Shown here one piece after another: positions 12,165 to 23,545 of a stretch of DNA of 64,000 bases (the stretch's first letter is position 1; the number at the start of each line of letters is the position of its first letter). Made by a program: the position numbers and the translations under genes. This DNA is from Melieria omissa (Eukaryota > Arthropoda > Insecta > Diptera > Ulidiidae): assembly GCA_963971225.1 (NCBI GenBank), contig OZ020267.1:101505729-101569728 (forward strand), written 5' to 3'. The notes beneath the pieces were generated by a model that was not told the DNA's origin, did not search any database, and worked only from the letters and a program-made list of their open reading frames with translations.

Positions 12165-12907
12165 TCAGGTGTACAACTTTGCTTCCGCCATTTTTTTTCC
12201 AAAATTAAAAGCTTTATTGCGAAAAAGTGCTTACAGATGTATTATTCAAAGTATTGTCCGTCGCTAGCGACAACTTTCTTCCATCTTTCCGGCAATTTTC
12301 GGATCCCGGCTCGAAAAAAGGAGTCCTCTTTTGACGCTATCCATGAAGCAATCCATTTTTCCAATTCTTCGAAGGATTGAAAATGTTGATCTGCCAGGCC
12401 GTGTGCCATCGAACGGAATAGGTGGAAGTCAGAAGGGGCGACATCTGGGGAATACGGCGGGTGGGGCAAGACTTCCCATTTCAGCGTTTCCAGGTACTTT
12501 TTGACCACTTTTGCGACGAGAGGCCGAGCATTGTCGTGTTGGAGGATGACTTTGTCATATCGCTCTTCCATTTTTAAAACGTTGAAACCACTCCCGACAC
12601 GTTCTTTCACTCAGAGCAGCATCACCGTAAGTTTCTGAGAGCATTCGATGCGCTTCAGCTGCATTTTTTTTTCGAATTGTAACAGAAAAGTAAAACTTCC
12701 CGCAAATGGCGAGAACTTGGCACATAAACGGACATTTTCGAGCGTGAATAATACGAAAACAAGAACAACTGTCACTGAAACGGCGATGACAATTCGTTAG
12801 GCACTGTCCACACTCACTTTAAAGGCATTACCATCTATGTATTTCAACCAGCCTCAGCCGGTACAGCCACCTATCGGAAAACGGCGGAAGCAAAGTTGTA
12901 CACCTGA
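12165..12907 (-). mobile_element. Internally deleted mariner (743 bp), nested in the LINE
   Basis: Same termini as the full-length mariner, with TA duplications at 12163-12164 and 12908-12909. The interior lacks 545 bp relative to 3240-3784 of the full copy, joining ATGG directly to AAGAGC. This removes transposase residues about 56-238, including the first catalytic Asp, and shifts the frame. The remaining sequence is nearly identical to the full copy, so the insertion is young. It splits the LINE ORF2 remnant between the CRLKYHL and CRFC stretches. It is non-autonomous but has both ends needed for mobilisation in trans. Confidence 0.93.
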
Positions 12908-13822
12908 TAGTTTGGTTAGATGGTATTTCAATCTACACTGCCCTGTCAGTATACCTGTGATAATCTTTAGATTATTCTGTGAGAGACTCATATATTCCTC
13001 GAACATTTTCTTGTGACAAGATCCAATAACCATCTTGGAATGTTCAAGACCTGGTTGATTTTCCCAGTATTGATTCCTGGAAAGGATAGATAGGGCTCCT
13101 TTGCCTAGACCGTAGAAGGGTTCTGGGCCGACGGGTAGACGCCCTCCTTCTTGCAAGTTTGTCAGCCTGCTCATTCCCATCAATACCGGCGTGACCCGGA
13201 ATCCAGAGGACCCATACCTGATTGTAACGGCCAAGTTCGTTCAGCTTCACAACGCATTCCGACACCAGTTTCGAGGATACCTGGTAAGATCTTAATGCCT
13301 TGATTGCTGCTTGGCTGTATGACAGGATCGCAATCTGCCGGTTCCGGTATTTCCTCATCAGATTGAAGTGAGCGCACCTTTCAATGGCGTATATTTCCGC
13401 CTGAAAAATGGTGGTTAGCTTTCCTGTAGGTTTCGAGTATCTAATCCCCGGTCCATACACCCCGATTCCGGTACCTTTCTCTGTTAGGGGGCCATCTGTG
13501 TATCAGGAAATCAAGTACGATCGATCAGATAAGTCTCTGATATTCCTGCCCAGCTTGTTTTATTACTAAGCTGTGTTTTAAATCTGAAACAGAGTTTCGG
13601 TGCAATTGTGTCTCTCGGCATTGCAATCCCGGGATACTGGTTCGTAAGAATATCAATCTTCTTACGACTCAGGATGTCCTCGGCCCCGATATTTACGTCA
13701 GTCATCCGTAGGATGCCCTCTTCGCCTGGGTTTGAATATGTAAGTCAAGAGGTTTAAGTTCTATAAGAACCTCCATGGATGCTGTCGGACACGTTCTTAT
13801 AGAACCTGTAATGCAAACATAT

Positions 13823-14059
13823 CTGTGGCCGTAAGGAATAACAGCCAAAGTCGATTTTATGAAGTTTTCAGGAGAGCACTTTTAGTTTTTGTTTTAGGTT
13901 TAACTAGATAAATTTTAGATTTTTAGGCGTAAAACATTCATTTTATGAGCAAAAGCCATAGAATTGTGTAGTAGTACATTTGAATACGACGAATGCAATG
14001 GTGGTAATAACTCAATTTTTTCCTAACTCGACTTTGGCTGTTATTCCTTACGGCCACAG
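13823..14059. mobile_element. 237-bp MITE with 32-bp perfect inverted repeats and ATAT target duplication
   Basis: Perfect inverted repeats at 13823-13854 and 14028-14059 begin CTGTGGCCG and end AAGTCGA at their inner edge. ATAT flanks both sides (13819-13822 and 14060-14063). Deleting the element and one ATAT restores the LINE reading frame across QRLAYVCITG, an independent proof of the insertion and of the boundaries. The interior has no coding capacity. A related element with the same repeat length lies at 26720-26965. A 4-bp duplication does not settle the superfamily; a TA duplication with T/A termini fits this copy but not the other one. Confidence 0.85.
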
Positions 14060-14263
14060 ATATGCCAGTCTTTGGAGCTTACTGAACGCCCTGATGGTGG
14101 TCAGCTGGCCGGTTCTACTAATCAAGGGCTCACGATCGTCATATAGATCCATCTCAGTATGGCTGGTGTACAGCCACAGCTTTTACCTGCTATGGAGCTA
14201 CAGGTCATCAGGACCCTGGTGCCCTTTTTAATCGTTTCTTCAATGTGTCTATTTTCTTAGTAT

Positions 14264-15366
14264 ACTTTTCAGTATGTTTTCAACACCAGATGTAAACTAT
14301 TCCCTTTCATAATCACATCCTTTTCATATAAACTATCAGTGCAATTTTCTTCAAATTTACTCTTCGTTGCCTTCATTGGCATATTTACATAACACGCTCT
14401 ATAAAACTAATATTTGGCCAAGATGCCAAATAAATACGCATTACAAGTGTTGGCAGCTGCTATTTGGTCAACTTTTCCAATAAAATTCAATCAAATGCAC
14501 TAAAACAAAACCAGAAATCATAAACATTTGAAACAATTATTTACCTCAACCTAAGCATATTTGAATGATTCTATGTGTATATGTGTGTGTGTGTGCGTGC
14601 GCATGATACCAACTAAATGCTAGCACATTGGTATTTAATTTATTTACAAAACTTTTCGATTTTGCAATTAATTTTGCAAACCGTTGAACAAATTAAATTG
14701 TGAACTTGTATTCAAATAAATAAAACGGCACCAAAAACAAACATAAAAACGACAATAAAATCAACAAGCAACATTTAACAGCCATCAAACCTGTGGCGAT
14801 AAGGAAAATTGTGGCCACACTTTCTTTTGCCCCTCTAACTCTCTCTCACTCACGCACTCACTCACTCGCCCATACCAAATCGATTGCCTTTTATGTAAAT
14901 TTCATGTTATTTTATGCATGCAAGCGTTGTTGTTGTTATTGTAGTTGTTGTTTTACAATGTGTGCTTTGTGTCATTAAATTTTGCTTGTCTGAATTTAAT
15001 TTTTATGGGCCTACGCTTGTTGCGGGAAAACCCGAACTGAACTCGGCCTATGTGATGCGACTACATGGCGTATACGTAACATTTATTTGAATTTACATTT
15101 ATTTATGCTGAAAAAAAAACACAAACAACAACAAATTTGTATTCTAATGAATTTCAATGTTTTGTGACAGACATTTTACGGCAATGCAAATTTATGTGAT
15201 ACAAATAAATACAAAAACAATAAAATATGTCAGCATGAAACAGAGCAGAAATGCACTGAAGCTGAATTGTTGGATTGTTTGAAATTTTATAAAATTATAT
15301 GGAAATATATAAACAATTTCAATACTTTATCTTTAGACGTGAATGGAAAAGAATGAAAATTCATTA
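14264..15366. other. Noncoding stretch with microsatellites, no gene seen
   Basis: AT-rich unique sequence with a (TG)n run at about 14578-14600, a CTCT/CACTCA-rich patch near 14838-14870 and TTG repeats near 14926-14955. No exon or mobile element was identified. Confidence 0.45.
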
Positions 15367-15803
15367 ATTAAGTACAACACTGTAAAACACACTTCGAGTT
15401 TGAGCTACTCACACAGTCAAGTAAACTGTGAATAATCTTTCTGGCTGGACTTCCTAGACTGTTGAAGCAGAAGTTGCCAGGTAATTCATGCTTCTCCTGA
15501 AGCAACATTCCTCATCTTTTGAGGCAATCCAAGAATCGACACAATTCTTGGTTTGGTTGTAAGAACTAGCATGCTCAGTCAGGCCATGAGTCATCGATGT
15601 AATGTCTGCTGAATAGGGCAGATGGGTTAGGACTTTTCACTAAAACACTTAACTTGAAGAGTTTTTCAACATTGTTCTTTAGAGATATCAATGCTTCCTG
15701 CCAATTTTGTTTTGTTGGCATAAAAGTTGACATGGTTCAAGTACAAAGTGTTGTTTTTACTTCAGTGTGATTAACTTTTTAGTCTACGCCATAAATACAC
15801 CTG
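15367..15803 (-). mobile_element. Decayed, internally deleted mauritiana-like mariner
   Basis: The right end reads TACACCTGA (15795-15803), the reverse complement of a mariner terminus. On the minus strand a start MSTFMPTKQNWQEA lies at about 15733-15690. After an internal deletion a C-terminal catalytic-domain remnant follows: LTHLPYSADI, MTHGLTEHASSYNQTKNCVDSWIASKDEE (within about 15635-15490), then a stop. The third catalytic block has lost its APSD residues. The left terminus is uncertain; a weak TAAGTACAAC near 15369 may be its remnant. It is a different, much older family than the intact copy at 2901. Confidence 0.6.
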
Positions 15804-16754
15804 AACTTTAATCTATCATACAACTCAAATGCACACACCTGACTCTCAGCGCTCACACACACATTTCAATATTCTCACTTGGAAATGCATAATACTTAGA
15901 AGTTCATTAACGCTTTCGGGACTACTGGGATAATACGTCCCAGCACGTTTTAAATGCCCCTCGAAACAATTATTCAAAATCTTACGACCCACGCAAAATA
16001 TTTTTTCGATTTTGGTGTTCCCGCAAAAAAGGATTTTTTTTAGAATTTGTGAGCATCCAATATAACTTTCTGACCTCAACATTCATAGCATGAGAATATT
16101 TCTACTGCGAGTGTTTTGGATTCCAAAATTAAACTCCGTCCCGAAAGGGTTAAATATCTCTGACACATGCTTACTGCTTCAACATTTCCATTGCTGATTT
16201 GCATAAAATACCAAAATTTACTAAATGCTGAAAATAATTTCAAGCAATTTCGTTTCGTAAAATGCAAATTTGCTCAAATTTTCACTGAGACATTTGTACA
16301 TTTAGTACTTTTGAGTATTTGTTTGTGACACTTTGACAACTGACCTTTCCAAAAGTGTACAACTTGAGTGCTTGCTTGCCTTTTATGGCCAAATGCCAAA
16401 AATGTTATCAAATTACTTTTCACACTTGGCTGATTGTACAATGCAGCAAATACACACAATTCTGTAAATTTTTATAATTGTCAAACTGAATGCTTTCACT
16501 TTCGAAGTCTGAATTAACTGACTTCTATAAACGTTCTATAAAGAAGAATTCCGGTTTTTTTGGTGTCAGTGTGTCCTGTGGTTCATTCTGTGCCTCAGGT
16601 AGCCTCTTCACACTACCCTACACTCCACTTTAATCGAAATTTTTAACCCACTCAAATAATATGTGTGTAGCTGAGTATTTAAAAAAAAAAAGCCTAAAAA
16701 TATGCCAGTAAAAATTTAAAATTTGTTTTTATTAAATGTTTGCTAATTTAAAAA
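15804..16754. other. Noncoding stretch, no gene seen
   Basis: AT-rich unique sequence without recognisable exon, RNA gene or mobile element. The short minus-strand open frames have no similarity I recognise. Confidence 0.45.
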
Positions 16755-17030
16755 TGAAAGATTCGTCACCTGTCACGATCTTATAAACGTCTTTCGAAGT
16801 ACTGCGATCAAATTTTTCCAAATTTTTTTTTAATTTTTTTTTTCAAATTTGTTTTTTACCTTAACGAAATTCGTCCTGGAGCAAGCGACGACCACACTTG
16901 AATCCGTTAAACCAGTTATAAATTGTCTTGAGGGTTGGTGCTTCATCACCAAATGCCGAATGAAGGCGATCGAAGCACTGTTGTTGAGATAATTCACTTC
17001 GGAAATCGTAAAGATTTTTCGAAAACTTAC
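16755..17030 (-). pseudogene. Fragment of a third mariner type (N-terminal HTH plus first catalytic block)
   Basis: The minus strand from about 17030 to 16862 encodes an N-terminal region with FRSELSQQQCFDRLHSAFGDEAP and TLKTIYNWFNGFKCGR, the helix-turn-helix area of mariner-type proteins. After an AT-rich gap, the segment near 16820-16758 encodes EKFDRSTSKDVYKIVTGDES, which contains the first catalytic Asp. The linker between them is deleted and the rest of the catalytic domain is absent. The gene is dead. Exact subfamily is uncertain (rosa-like by general appearance). Confidence 0.65.
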
Positions 17031-18383
17031 TAGACCATCCCTATTAAAAAATATAAAAGCCTAGAAAGTATGACAAAGTGATGACCTGAATATATAAAAA
17101 AATTTAGTTGACCACTGTTTTATTGTAGCTCAATTCCATAAATTCTGTTTAAATTATGCAATTTTTTATACAAATATTTTCAACAAAAATTCAAGCAATT
17201 TCCACAAATTGCTCCACGATTCTTCTCCTTCAATCTCAGCCAATTTCTACTCCTTCAGCGCTCATTAACAACTGTCACAAGCAGTGATACCAACCAAACT
17301 GCATAATAGTGAGTTTGCAATTAAACTGAAATCTACAAATTCGACGCAATCGTTCAAAATGGCATTTGAGCGTCTCAACTCGTTGCACTCGAGTTCAAAA
17401 TTAAGCGTTTGTCGTTTACTGTTTGAATTTTTCTACGAATTTTTTTTTTGTTTTTTTGCTCAAAACTAAATTTAGCTAATGAGTTCAACATGAGGTGGCT
17501 AATGAACGCTCGAGGTGGCTTACAAAAGGGAAGAGAAAATCAGATGCCAATGGAATGTGGAAGAGAATTTATAGCTGAAATTTTCTGGGAAATTTTATAA
17601 AAAGCGCTGCGTAAGTGGTGTGAGCAAGAAATTCGACAGCTGTGCGAAATTTCAAATAGAGAAATGAAACAACAACAAAAAAAATAGCTTCAAGGAAAGA
17701 CAGCCAGAATTGAGTTACAACTTTGTGTGCTGAAAATAAACTTTGTGACGTGCTAAAATTAATTAAACAGTTGAAAAGGATTCCATGTTACGTGTGCTGG
17801 ATATGTAATGTTGCAAGTAATTTCATTAGTTTTTTTTTTTAATTAGAATTTCAACTAAATATTTTTGTATTCTTGGCAATTGTAATAAAATTCAAATTTT
17901 TTTAGCACAGAAAATATAACATAAAATTGAAAGACGCAAATTTGTTCTAAAATTCAAATGCCAACAATGGACTTATGACTAACTAAAAGACAAACAAGGA
18001 CGCCAAACTCATTGAAATAAAATATGGCCCAATTTAATAAGCTTTAATATGCGCATAAATTCAGCTAATAAAAGTCAACAGTTTTGGTTGTTGTTAGCTT
18101 TGTGTTTAACAAAAATATTCGACAAAGCCAGCACCATGACTGATAACAACAAATCGCACATTTGCCGGAACCTGAAGAGGCACAAAACTATTTATGAGCA
18201 TAATAACATTTTTTGATGAGCAAATGCAACATTTGTCAAGAGACTGAGACGACTGAGATGTTGGAAATTTTTCAAATACAATGAGATGTCAGCGAGCGAT
18301 TTTTGAGCCGGTCTAGGACGACTTGTTTAGGCGCTGTGTTGATGTATGAGACAGTTGAAATGTGACAGCTGAAGTGTACTTGT
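17031..18383. other. Noncoding stretch, no gene seen
   Basis: AT-rich unique sequence with homopolymer T runs (e.g. 17443-17457, 17830-17842). No exon, RNA gene or mobile element was recognised. Confidence 0.45.
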
Positions 18384-18710
18384 TGACATAGTGCATTGCC
18401 TCAGTGGTTAATACGTTGCACCACAAGCCAGAGGGTCATGGGTTCGAATCTCAAAATATACGGAAACCATCTACAACAGTCAGACAGATAGTCGAACTTC
18501 AACTTGTTGTTAATGCAAACTGAAACCATCTTCAACAATCGACAATTGCAATTCTTTTTGTTGATATACTTCGATGACTTAGTGCTAAGTGCATTGAAGC
18601 ACAAGTCAGAGGATCATGGGTTCGAATCTTAAAGCAAACATAAACCATCTACAATAGTCAGACAGATAGTCGAACTTCCACATGTTGATATACTTCGATT
18701 ACTTAGTGTC
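18384..18710 (+). repeat. Two tandem tRNA-derived SINE-like units
   Basis: Unit 1 contains an A-box-like TTGCCTCAGTGG (18396-18407) and a perfect B-box GGTTCGAATC (18441-18450). Unit 2 repeats the B-box at 18619-18628, an offset of 178 bp, but its A-box region is eroded. Both units continue into the same non-tRNA body containing CAGACAGATAGTCGAAC. RNA polymerase III boxes followed by an unrelated tail are the layout of a tRNA-derived SINE. No acceptor-stem pairing was found, so it is not a functional tRNA gene. Confidence 0.6.
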
Positions 18711-19879
18711 AAGGCAGCGCAAGTGTTTGAATGTTTCACTATCTTTTTCTTCACTGCATCTTCAGCACAACGAATTGTGGGAGATCCCCAATTTTATTGT
18801 GGGTCAATTGGCCAGTGAGATCCGATCACTGCTGTCAGCCTAGAAACATTTCTATAAGAATATAGCAGCAAATCTGTCGAGTCACTCTGCAGCTGGAGAG
18901 ATTTTTTTCACTCGCTCAGGTTATGAGTCCATAGTAGACCATGGCAACCCTACCAGCTCATTAGCCGACTTATTCTCGTGAATACCCATATGATAAAAAA
19001 TCCCAGAGATGGGTAAGTCTACCTGACAACCCACCAACCTCAGCAAATCCTTACAGTCTCGCACTAATTAGCATTAAACTGATGATTTATTAATCGATGC
19101 TCTCAAACAAGGAACTTCTTTATCGATATTTTCTTACTTAATACAATGACAAAAAATTGTCTCAAAGACCTCAGAAAATATGCTAATCTTATACACAAAA
19201 TCACCTACTTTCCTTTAACAACCACAAATCCTTCTCAGCATTACCAACTTGCAACCAAAGTGACTACTCATGTCCCCAACAAATCAGTGTAGGGTACAAT
19301 GTGTCAGTGCAAATGAGTAATGCAAAAAAGCACACGAAAAGAGGAAATTAAAACGAGTCACAGTTGAAAGCAAAAATGACATTGTTGTGAAAAAATGTCA
19401 ACGCACATGAATGCAAAAAAAGTCACAAGAGCAGTTCAGGCGAGGCGCTCGTAGCAAATGGAATGAGTTGAGTCAGTTGCCAGTAAGCGTTGTCATAGCA
19501 TACACGATGGCAGCTGGGTGACGGTGCCATGACAGCATTTTTGCGCTAGAATTCTTTCTCACACACACACACACACATACAAACAGAGACAGCGCAGTGC
19601 TCAGCCGCTTGTCGCGTTTTGACACTGAGCGCGCTGTCAAATGACAGCACAAATGCGTTGACAGCAGAGTTGTGTTGCAAATATTTATTTGCATGTATGT
19701 TATGTACGTATGTGTGTACATATAAATAATACTAATAACAACAATGAATCATGAAATATTGTTGGTATGTCAAGAAAGATGAAAATGCAAAAAAGGGCAT
19801 TGACAAGAGCGCGCTCGCCTGTAAGTATGCAGGAAAAATTTGTTTATATTAATTTAAACAGATCATAGGAAATCATTGA
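18711..19879. other. Noncoding stretch with (CA)n microsatellite
   Basis: Unique sequence with a (CA)n run near 19559-19578. No exon or mobile element was recognised. Confidence 0.45.
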
Positions 19880-20185
19880 AATGCTGGGAAATTCGACAAA
19901 TTGCTTCACAGCTTCTGAGCAGTTGCTCTTACAGCGTTAAAATCTATGACCGAATCCCACTAATTTTCTCTTCTGGACATTTTTCCGAACATACTTAACC
20001 CCTATTTCAAACCCTTGATGGAACCGCCATACAAAATTATCGTTTTTATAAGTTTTCAAAAGTAGCTCTTAGCGGGTTAAATTCTATGACTGACCCCCAC
20101 TAATATTTCCTTCTAAATATTTCTTCTCAACATACTTAATCACTATCTTCAACCCTTAATGTGGCTCTTGTACAAGTTTTGTAGG
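19880..20185 (+). repeat. Two diverged units of a dispersed satellite also present at 53110
   Basis: Shared landmarks of each unit, in order, are GACAAATTGCT, a CAGAA/GCAGTTGCTCTT stretch, TCTATGAC, CTAATTTTTCCTTCT, ACATACTTA.CCC and CCC.TACAAAATT. Units repeat at about 140 bp here. The same ordered landmarks are found four times at 53110-53790. This is one dispersed repeat family in two distant parts of the window. No coding capacity. Confidence 0.75.
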
Positions 20186-20958
20186 ACATTTTAGTACCAA
20201 TTTTGAATAAGTAGGAAATAAAATTTGAACACATTTTCAGTTTTGGCTTAATTATGAGTTCAAGTTAATTTCTTAGCTTTGATGTATTCAGAGACCAATA
20301 GTAGAATTTTATGGCGAATATTTTCGTGGTAAATTTTGTCCTTCAAAAGTCCTGTTTTAAAGGACATTTTTGGCATATTAGAAAAGAATGGTAAAATTTA
20401 CCCATACAAATAGGAGCTATAGAGTTAAAATGCTCCACTAAAATGTTCTTCGTAGTATTTTACATCAAATTGCTGAACATGTAACATACCTAAAATGTGA
20501 GGTTACATGGTTTTCGTATGCCGATTCACCATAAGAATGTACAAAAAGGGAAAACTTTGACCCCTCCTCAAAAAAAAATTAAAAGTAAACTTTCAAAACG
20601 CCGATACACGTATATTTTTTTTGGCATCCTCTATCAGAATCCGTTGTCAGAACCTTGTTATTTTAAAAAAAGTTTGATTTTGTTGTGCAGTTAAGAGAAT
20701 AGAAAGAAGAAGAAAGTGCAAAAATTTAGTTTAAAAAACCAATAATAATTTTCTAATAACAAAGCCACTCTTATAAGGAAATCGATCTGAAACATTTTTT
20801 GTATTGGTTTTCATTTGATTTTTGTATCTATTACGCGATAAAAGACTAGAAAAAAGTAAAGTAAAGATTTACTAAAAGAAAAATAATTTCAACAATATTT
20901 TTGTTCTAAGGAGATCAGCCTAAACGATTATTTTAAATTTTCTTAATTTTTTATTTTT
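20186..20958. other. AT-rich noncoding stretch, no gene seen
   Basis: No exon or known mobile element was recognised. The sequence is AT-rich with poly-A and poly-T runs and ends at the TA target of the short mariner. Confidence 0.45.
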
Positions 20959-20960
20959 TA

Positions 20961-21700
20961 TCAGGTGTACAACTTTGCTTCCGCCGTTTTTTTACAAAAT
21001 TAAAAGCTTTATTGCGAAAAAGCGCTTACAGATGTATTATTCAAAGTATTGTCCGTCGCTAGCGACAACTTTCTCCCATCTTTCCGGCAATTTTCGGATC
21101 CCGGCTCGAAAAAAGGAGTCCTCTTTTGACGCTATCCATGAAGCAATCCATTTTTCCAATTCTTCGAAGGATTGAAAATGTTGATCTGCCAGGCCGTGTG
21201 CCATCGAACGGAATAGGTGGAAGTCAGAAGGGGCGACATCTGGGGAATACGGCGGGTGGGGCAAGACTTCCTATTTCAGCGGTTCCAGGTACTTTTTGAC
21301 CACTTTTGCGACGTGAGGCCGAGCATTGTCGTGTTGGAGGATGACTTTGTCATGTCGCTCTTCCATTTTTAAAACGTTGAAACCACTCCCGACACGTTCT
21401 TTCACTCAGAGCAGCATCACCGTAAGATTCTGAGAGCATTCGATGCGCTTCAGCTGCATTTTTTTCGAATTGTAACAGAAAAGTAAAACTTCCCGCAAAT
21501 GGCGAGAATTGGGCACATAAACGGACATTTTCGAGCGTGAATAATACGAAAACAAGAACAACTGTCACTGAAACGGCGATGACAATTCGTTAGGCACTGT
21601 CCACACTCACTTTAAAGGCATTACCATCTATGTATTTCAACCAGCCTCAGCCGGTACAGCCACCTATCGGAAAACGGCGGAAGCAAAGTTGTACACCTGA
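20961..21700 (-). mobile_element. Internally deleted mariner (740 bp), second copy
   Basis: Flanked by TA (20959-20960 and 21701-21702) and bearing the same TCAGGTGTACAA termini. It carries exactly the same 545-bp deletion junction (ATGG joined to AAGAGC) as the copy at 12165. It shares with that copy further differences from the full-length element, such as a TAA instead of a TGA stop codon and CCGAAAATT instead of CCGGAAATT near the 3' end. The common junction shows one ancestral deletion that then transposed, not two independent deletions. Non-autonomous. Confidence 0.93.
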
Positions 21701-21980
21701 TATTTATTACATGTTAAACTAATTTAAACATTATTTTATTTTTAATCAGTTTTACATTTAAATTTTTAATTTATTTTAATTTTTTAATTTTAATTTTTTT
21801 TATAACACGTTTAAAGACTAGAAAGAAGGAGAAACAGTACATTATATACATTTAATACAAGAAAACTTATTTAAACAATGTTTCTGTTTCAAGGAAATCC
21901 ATATAAATAATTTCTATTTTTTTCATTTGATTTATTTATTTATTTTTATTCATAACACGATAAACAAATATCTCAAATAC

Positions 21981-22842
21981 CTCAAAGACCAACCTCGCGC
22001 TGGACGGCCTTCCGACCTTGACGACAACGTTATTCGCACTCTTGTTGAGAACAATTCACGCATTTCAACGGAAGAGATTTCCCAAGAACTGAACGTCATC
22101 AAATCAACTGCATTTTGTCATTTAAAAAAGGTTGGGTACACTTTGAAGCTCGATACTTGAGTGCCGCATCAGTTGAGAGAAAAAAATAAAGTGGACCGTG
22201 TAACAACAGCCATTTCTTTGCTTCGACGTATCAAAAATGAGCCTTTTCTGGATCGGTTTGTGACAGTTGATGAGAAATGGATTCTGTACAACAATATCCA
22301 ACGAAAACGAACATAGAAACAGGCACACGAGAAGGCGAACCGGTCTGCAAAGGTGGATTGCATCCGATGAAGGTGTTGTTGTGTGTTTGGTGGGATATCC
22401 GAGGAGTGATATATTTTGAGCTCTTGCCCGTTGGCGAAACGATTACCGTGAATAAGTATTGTCAGCTATTGGCCCAATTAAAGAAAGCATTTGAAGAAAA
22501 ACGTCCGATTTTGGCCAATGGCAAAGGAAGTCCTCTTCCACCATGACGCCAACGCCAGACCACATGTTGCAAAACCGACTCTGTCCAACCTGAAGCAGTT
22601 CAACTGGGAAATCATGTCGCATCATATTCACCAGGCATCGCGCCCTCTGATTACCACTTATTCCGATCATTGCAGAACAATTTGAATGGAAAAAGATTTA
22701 AAACCGTGGACGACGTTAAAAGCCACCTTGTCCTCTTTTTTAACAAAAAAACGCGTGATTTTTATGAATCTGGCATCCGTAAGTTGGTTAATCGTTGGGA
22801 GTGGATTGCCGAACATTATGGCGAATACATAATTGATTAATA
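21981..22842 (+). pseudogene. Dead mariner transposase of another subfamily
   Basis: Broken + strand frames give LKDQPRAGRPSDLDDNVIRTL and a second helix-turn-helix, then VTVDEKWILYNNIQRKR (first Asp kept, preceding Gly changed to Val). KVLLCVWWDIRGVIYFELLP follows, then HHDANARPH (second Asp kept, one residue inserted), IAPSDYHLFRSLQNNLNG in another frame (third Asp kept) and a normal C-terminus ending WIAEHYGEYI. At least one stop and several single-base frameshifts break it, and the first 60 or so residues are missing. A GGGCACGAACTTATG..CCAATA stretch (to about 22914) looks like the old 3' terminus. The type resembles the mellifera/irritans group, distinct from the intact element. Confidence 0.85.
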
Positions 22843-22917
22843 AAGATTTTGTTTTGAAAAATTTCAATTTGAGTTTTGACTTCAAATCGGGCACGAACTT
22901 ATGCACTCATCCAATAT

Positions 22918-23514
22918 TATTCATGTTGACCAAAAATTGGTCACGACCTGCCTTACAATGCTGTAATGTTGTAAAGCTTATAATGTTGTTTCTCCACCAA
23001 AACAATCACAACGCTCATTGTATATTATCCCGTCATGTGAATTTGGTATCTCACAGATGCAGCAGGCAGCAGCATTACTCGTTCGTCAAGCCTGTGAAAA
23101 TCAGCAACAAGCCACAGTCAACGCCACTCAACTCAATTATGGCAAAAGAGCAAACGTACAGCGTACAGAAACATTTACATGTGTGAGCGGCAAGTAGACG
23201 TTTTTATCTGTGGCCGCCTGTCACCGGCAAAATAAACACAAAAATTGCGCTATAAGCAACATTAACTTGTATACATGACTGAGCGCACGCACACATAAAC
23301 ACAAATAAATAACGGAACAATTATGAAGGCAGTGCGAATACGAATGCAGAGCAACAACCATGGATTGAGCGGGAAATGCGTAGCGCGCAGACATTTGGGG
23401 CCAACGAATGCAAAACATTAATTGCGCACTGTGACACGTACAGCAGCCAGCAACAGATGGACAGACAGATGTACAGATAGCTAAATGGATATGAGTAGAT
23501 GCCATAATATACGT

Positions 23515-23545
<31 letters not shown>

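Larger units (their letters stand above)
11959..14246 (-). pseudogene. LINE ORF2 remnant: end of reverse transcriptase, RNase H, C-terminal region
   Basis: Minus-strand frames, read from 14246 downwards, give the end of the reverse transcriptase (a P.ILRWIYMTIV.P stretch, then KLQRLAYVCITGSIRTCPTA after removal of the MITE). A linker (LDLHIQTQAKRASYG) and an RNase H domain follow, then a C-terminal region ending at the stop codon 11959-11961. RNase H shows the first acidic residue in YTDG and the Glu in QAEIYAIE, and ends with WIPGHAGIDGNEQADKLA. The expected Asp in ILSDSQAA is Tyr here (ILSYSQAA), so the domain would be inactive. Frameshifts near 13720 and 13510 and both insertions break the frame. 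Confidence 0.82.
11889..14250 (-). mobile_element. 5'-truncated I-like LINE with 13-bp target duplication, carrying two nested insertions
   Basis: A non-LTR retrotransposon copy on the minus strand. Its borders are set by the direct repeat ATTTTCTTAGTAT at 11876-11888 and 14251-14263. The 3' end (left side) is a trinucleotide tail, AAT on the minus strand, as in I-type elements. The 5' end is truncated within the C-terminal part of the reverse transcriptase. Without the two nested elements (12165-12907, 13823-14059) and their target duplications, the copy is about 1376 bp. Truncation plus duplication is the normal outcome of target-primed reverse transcription. Confidence 0.87.
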
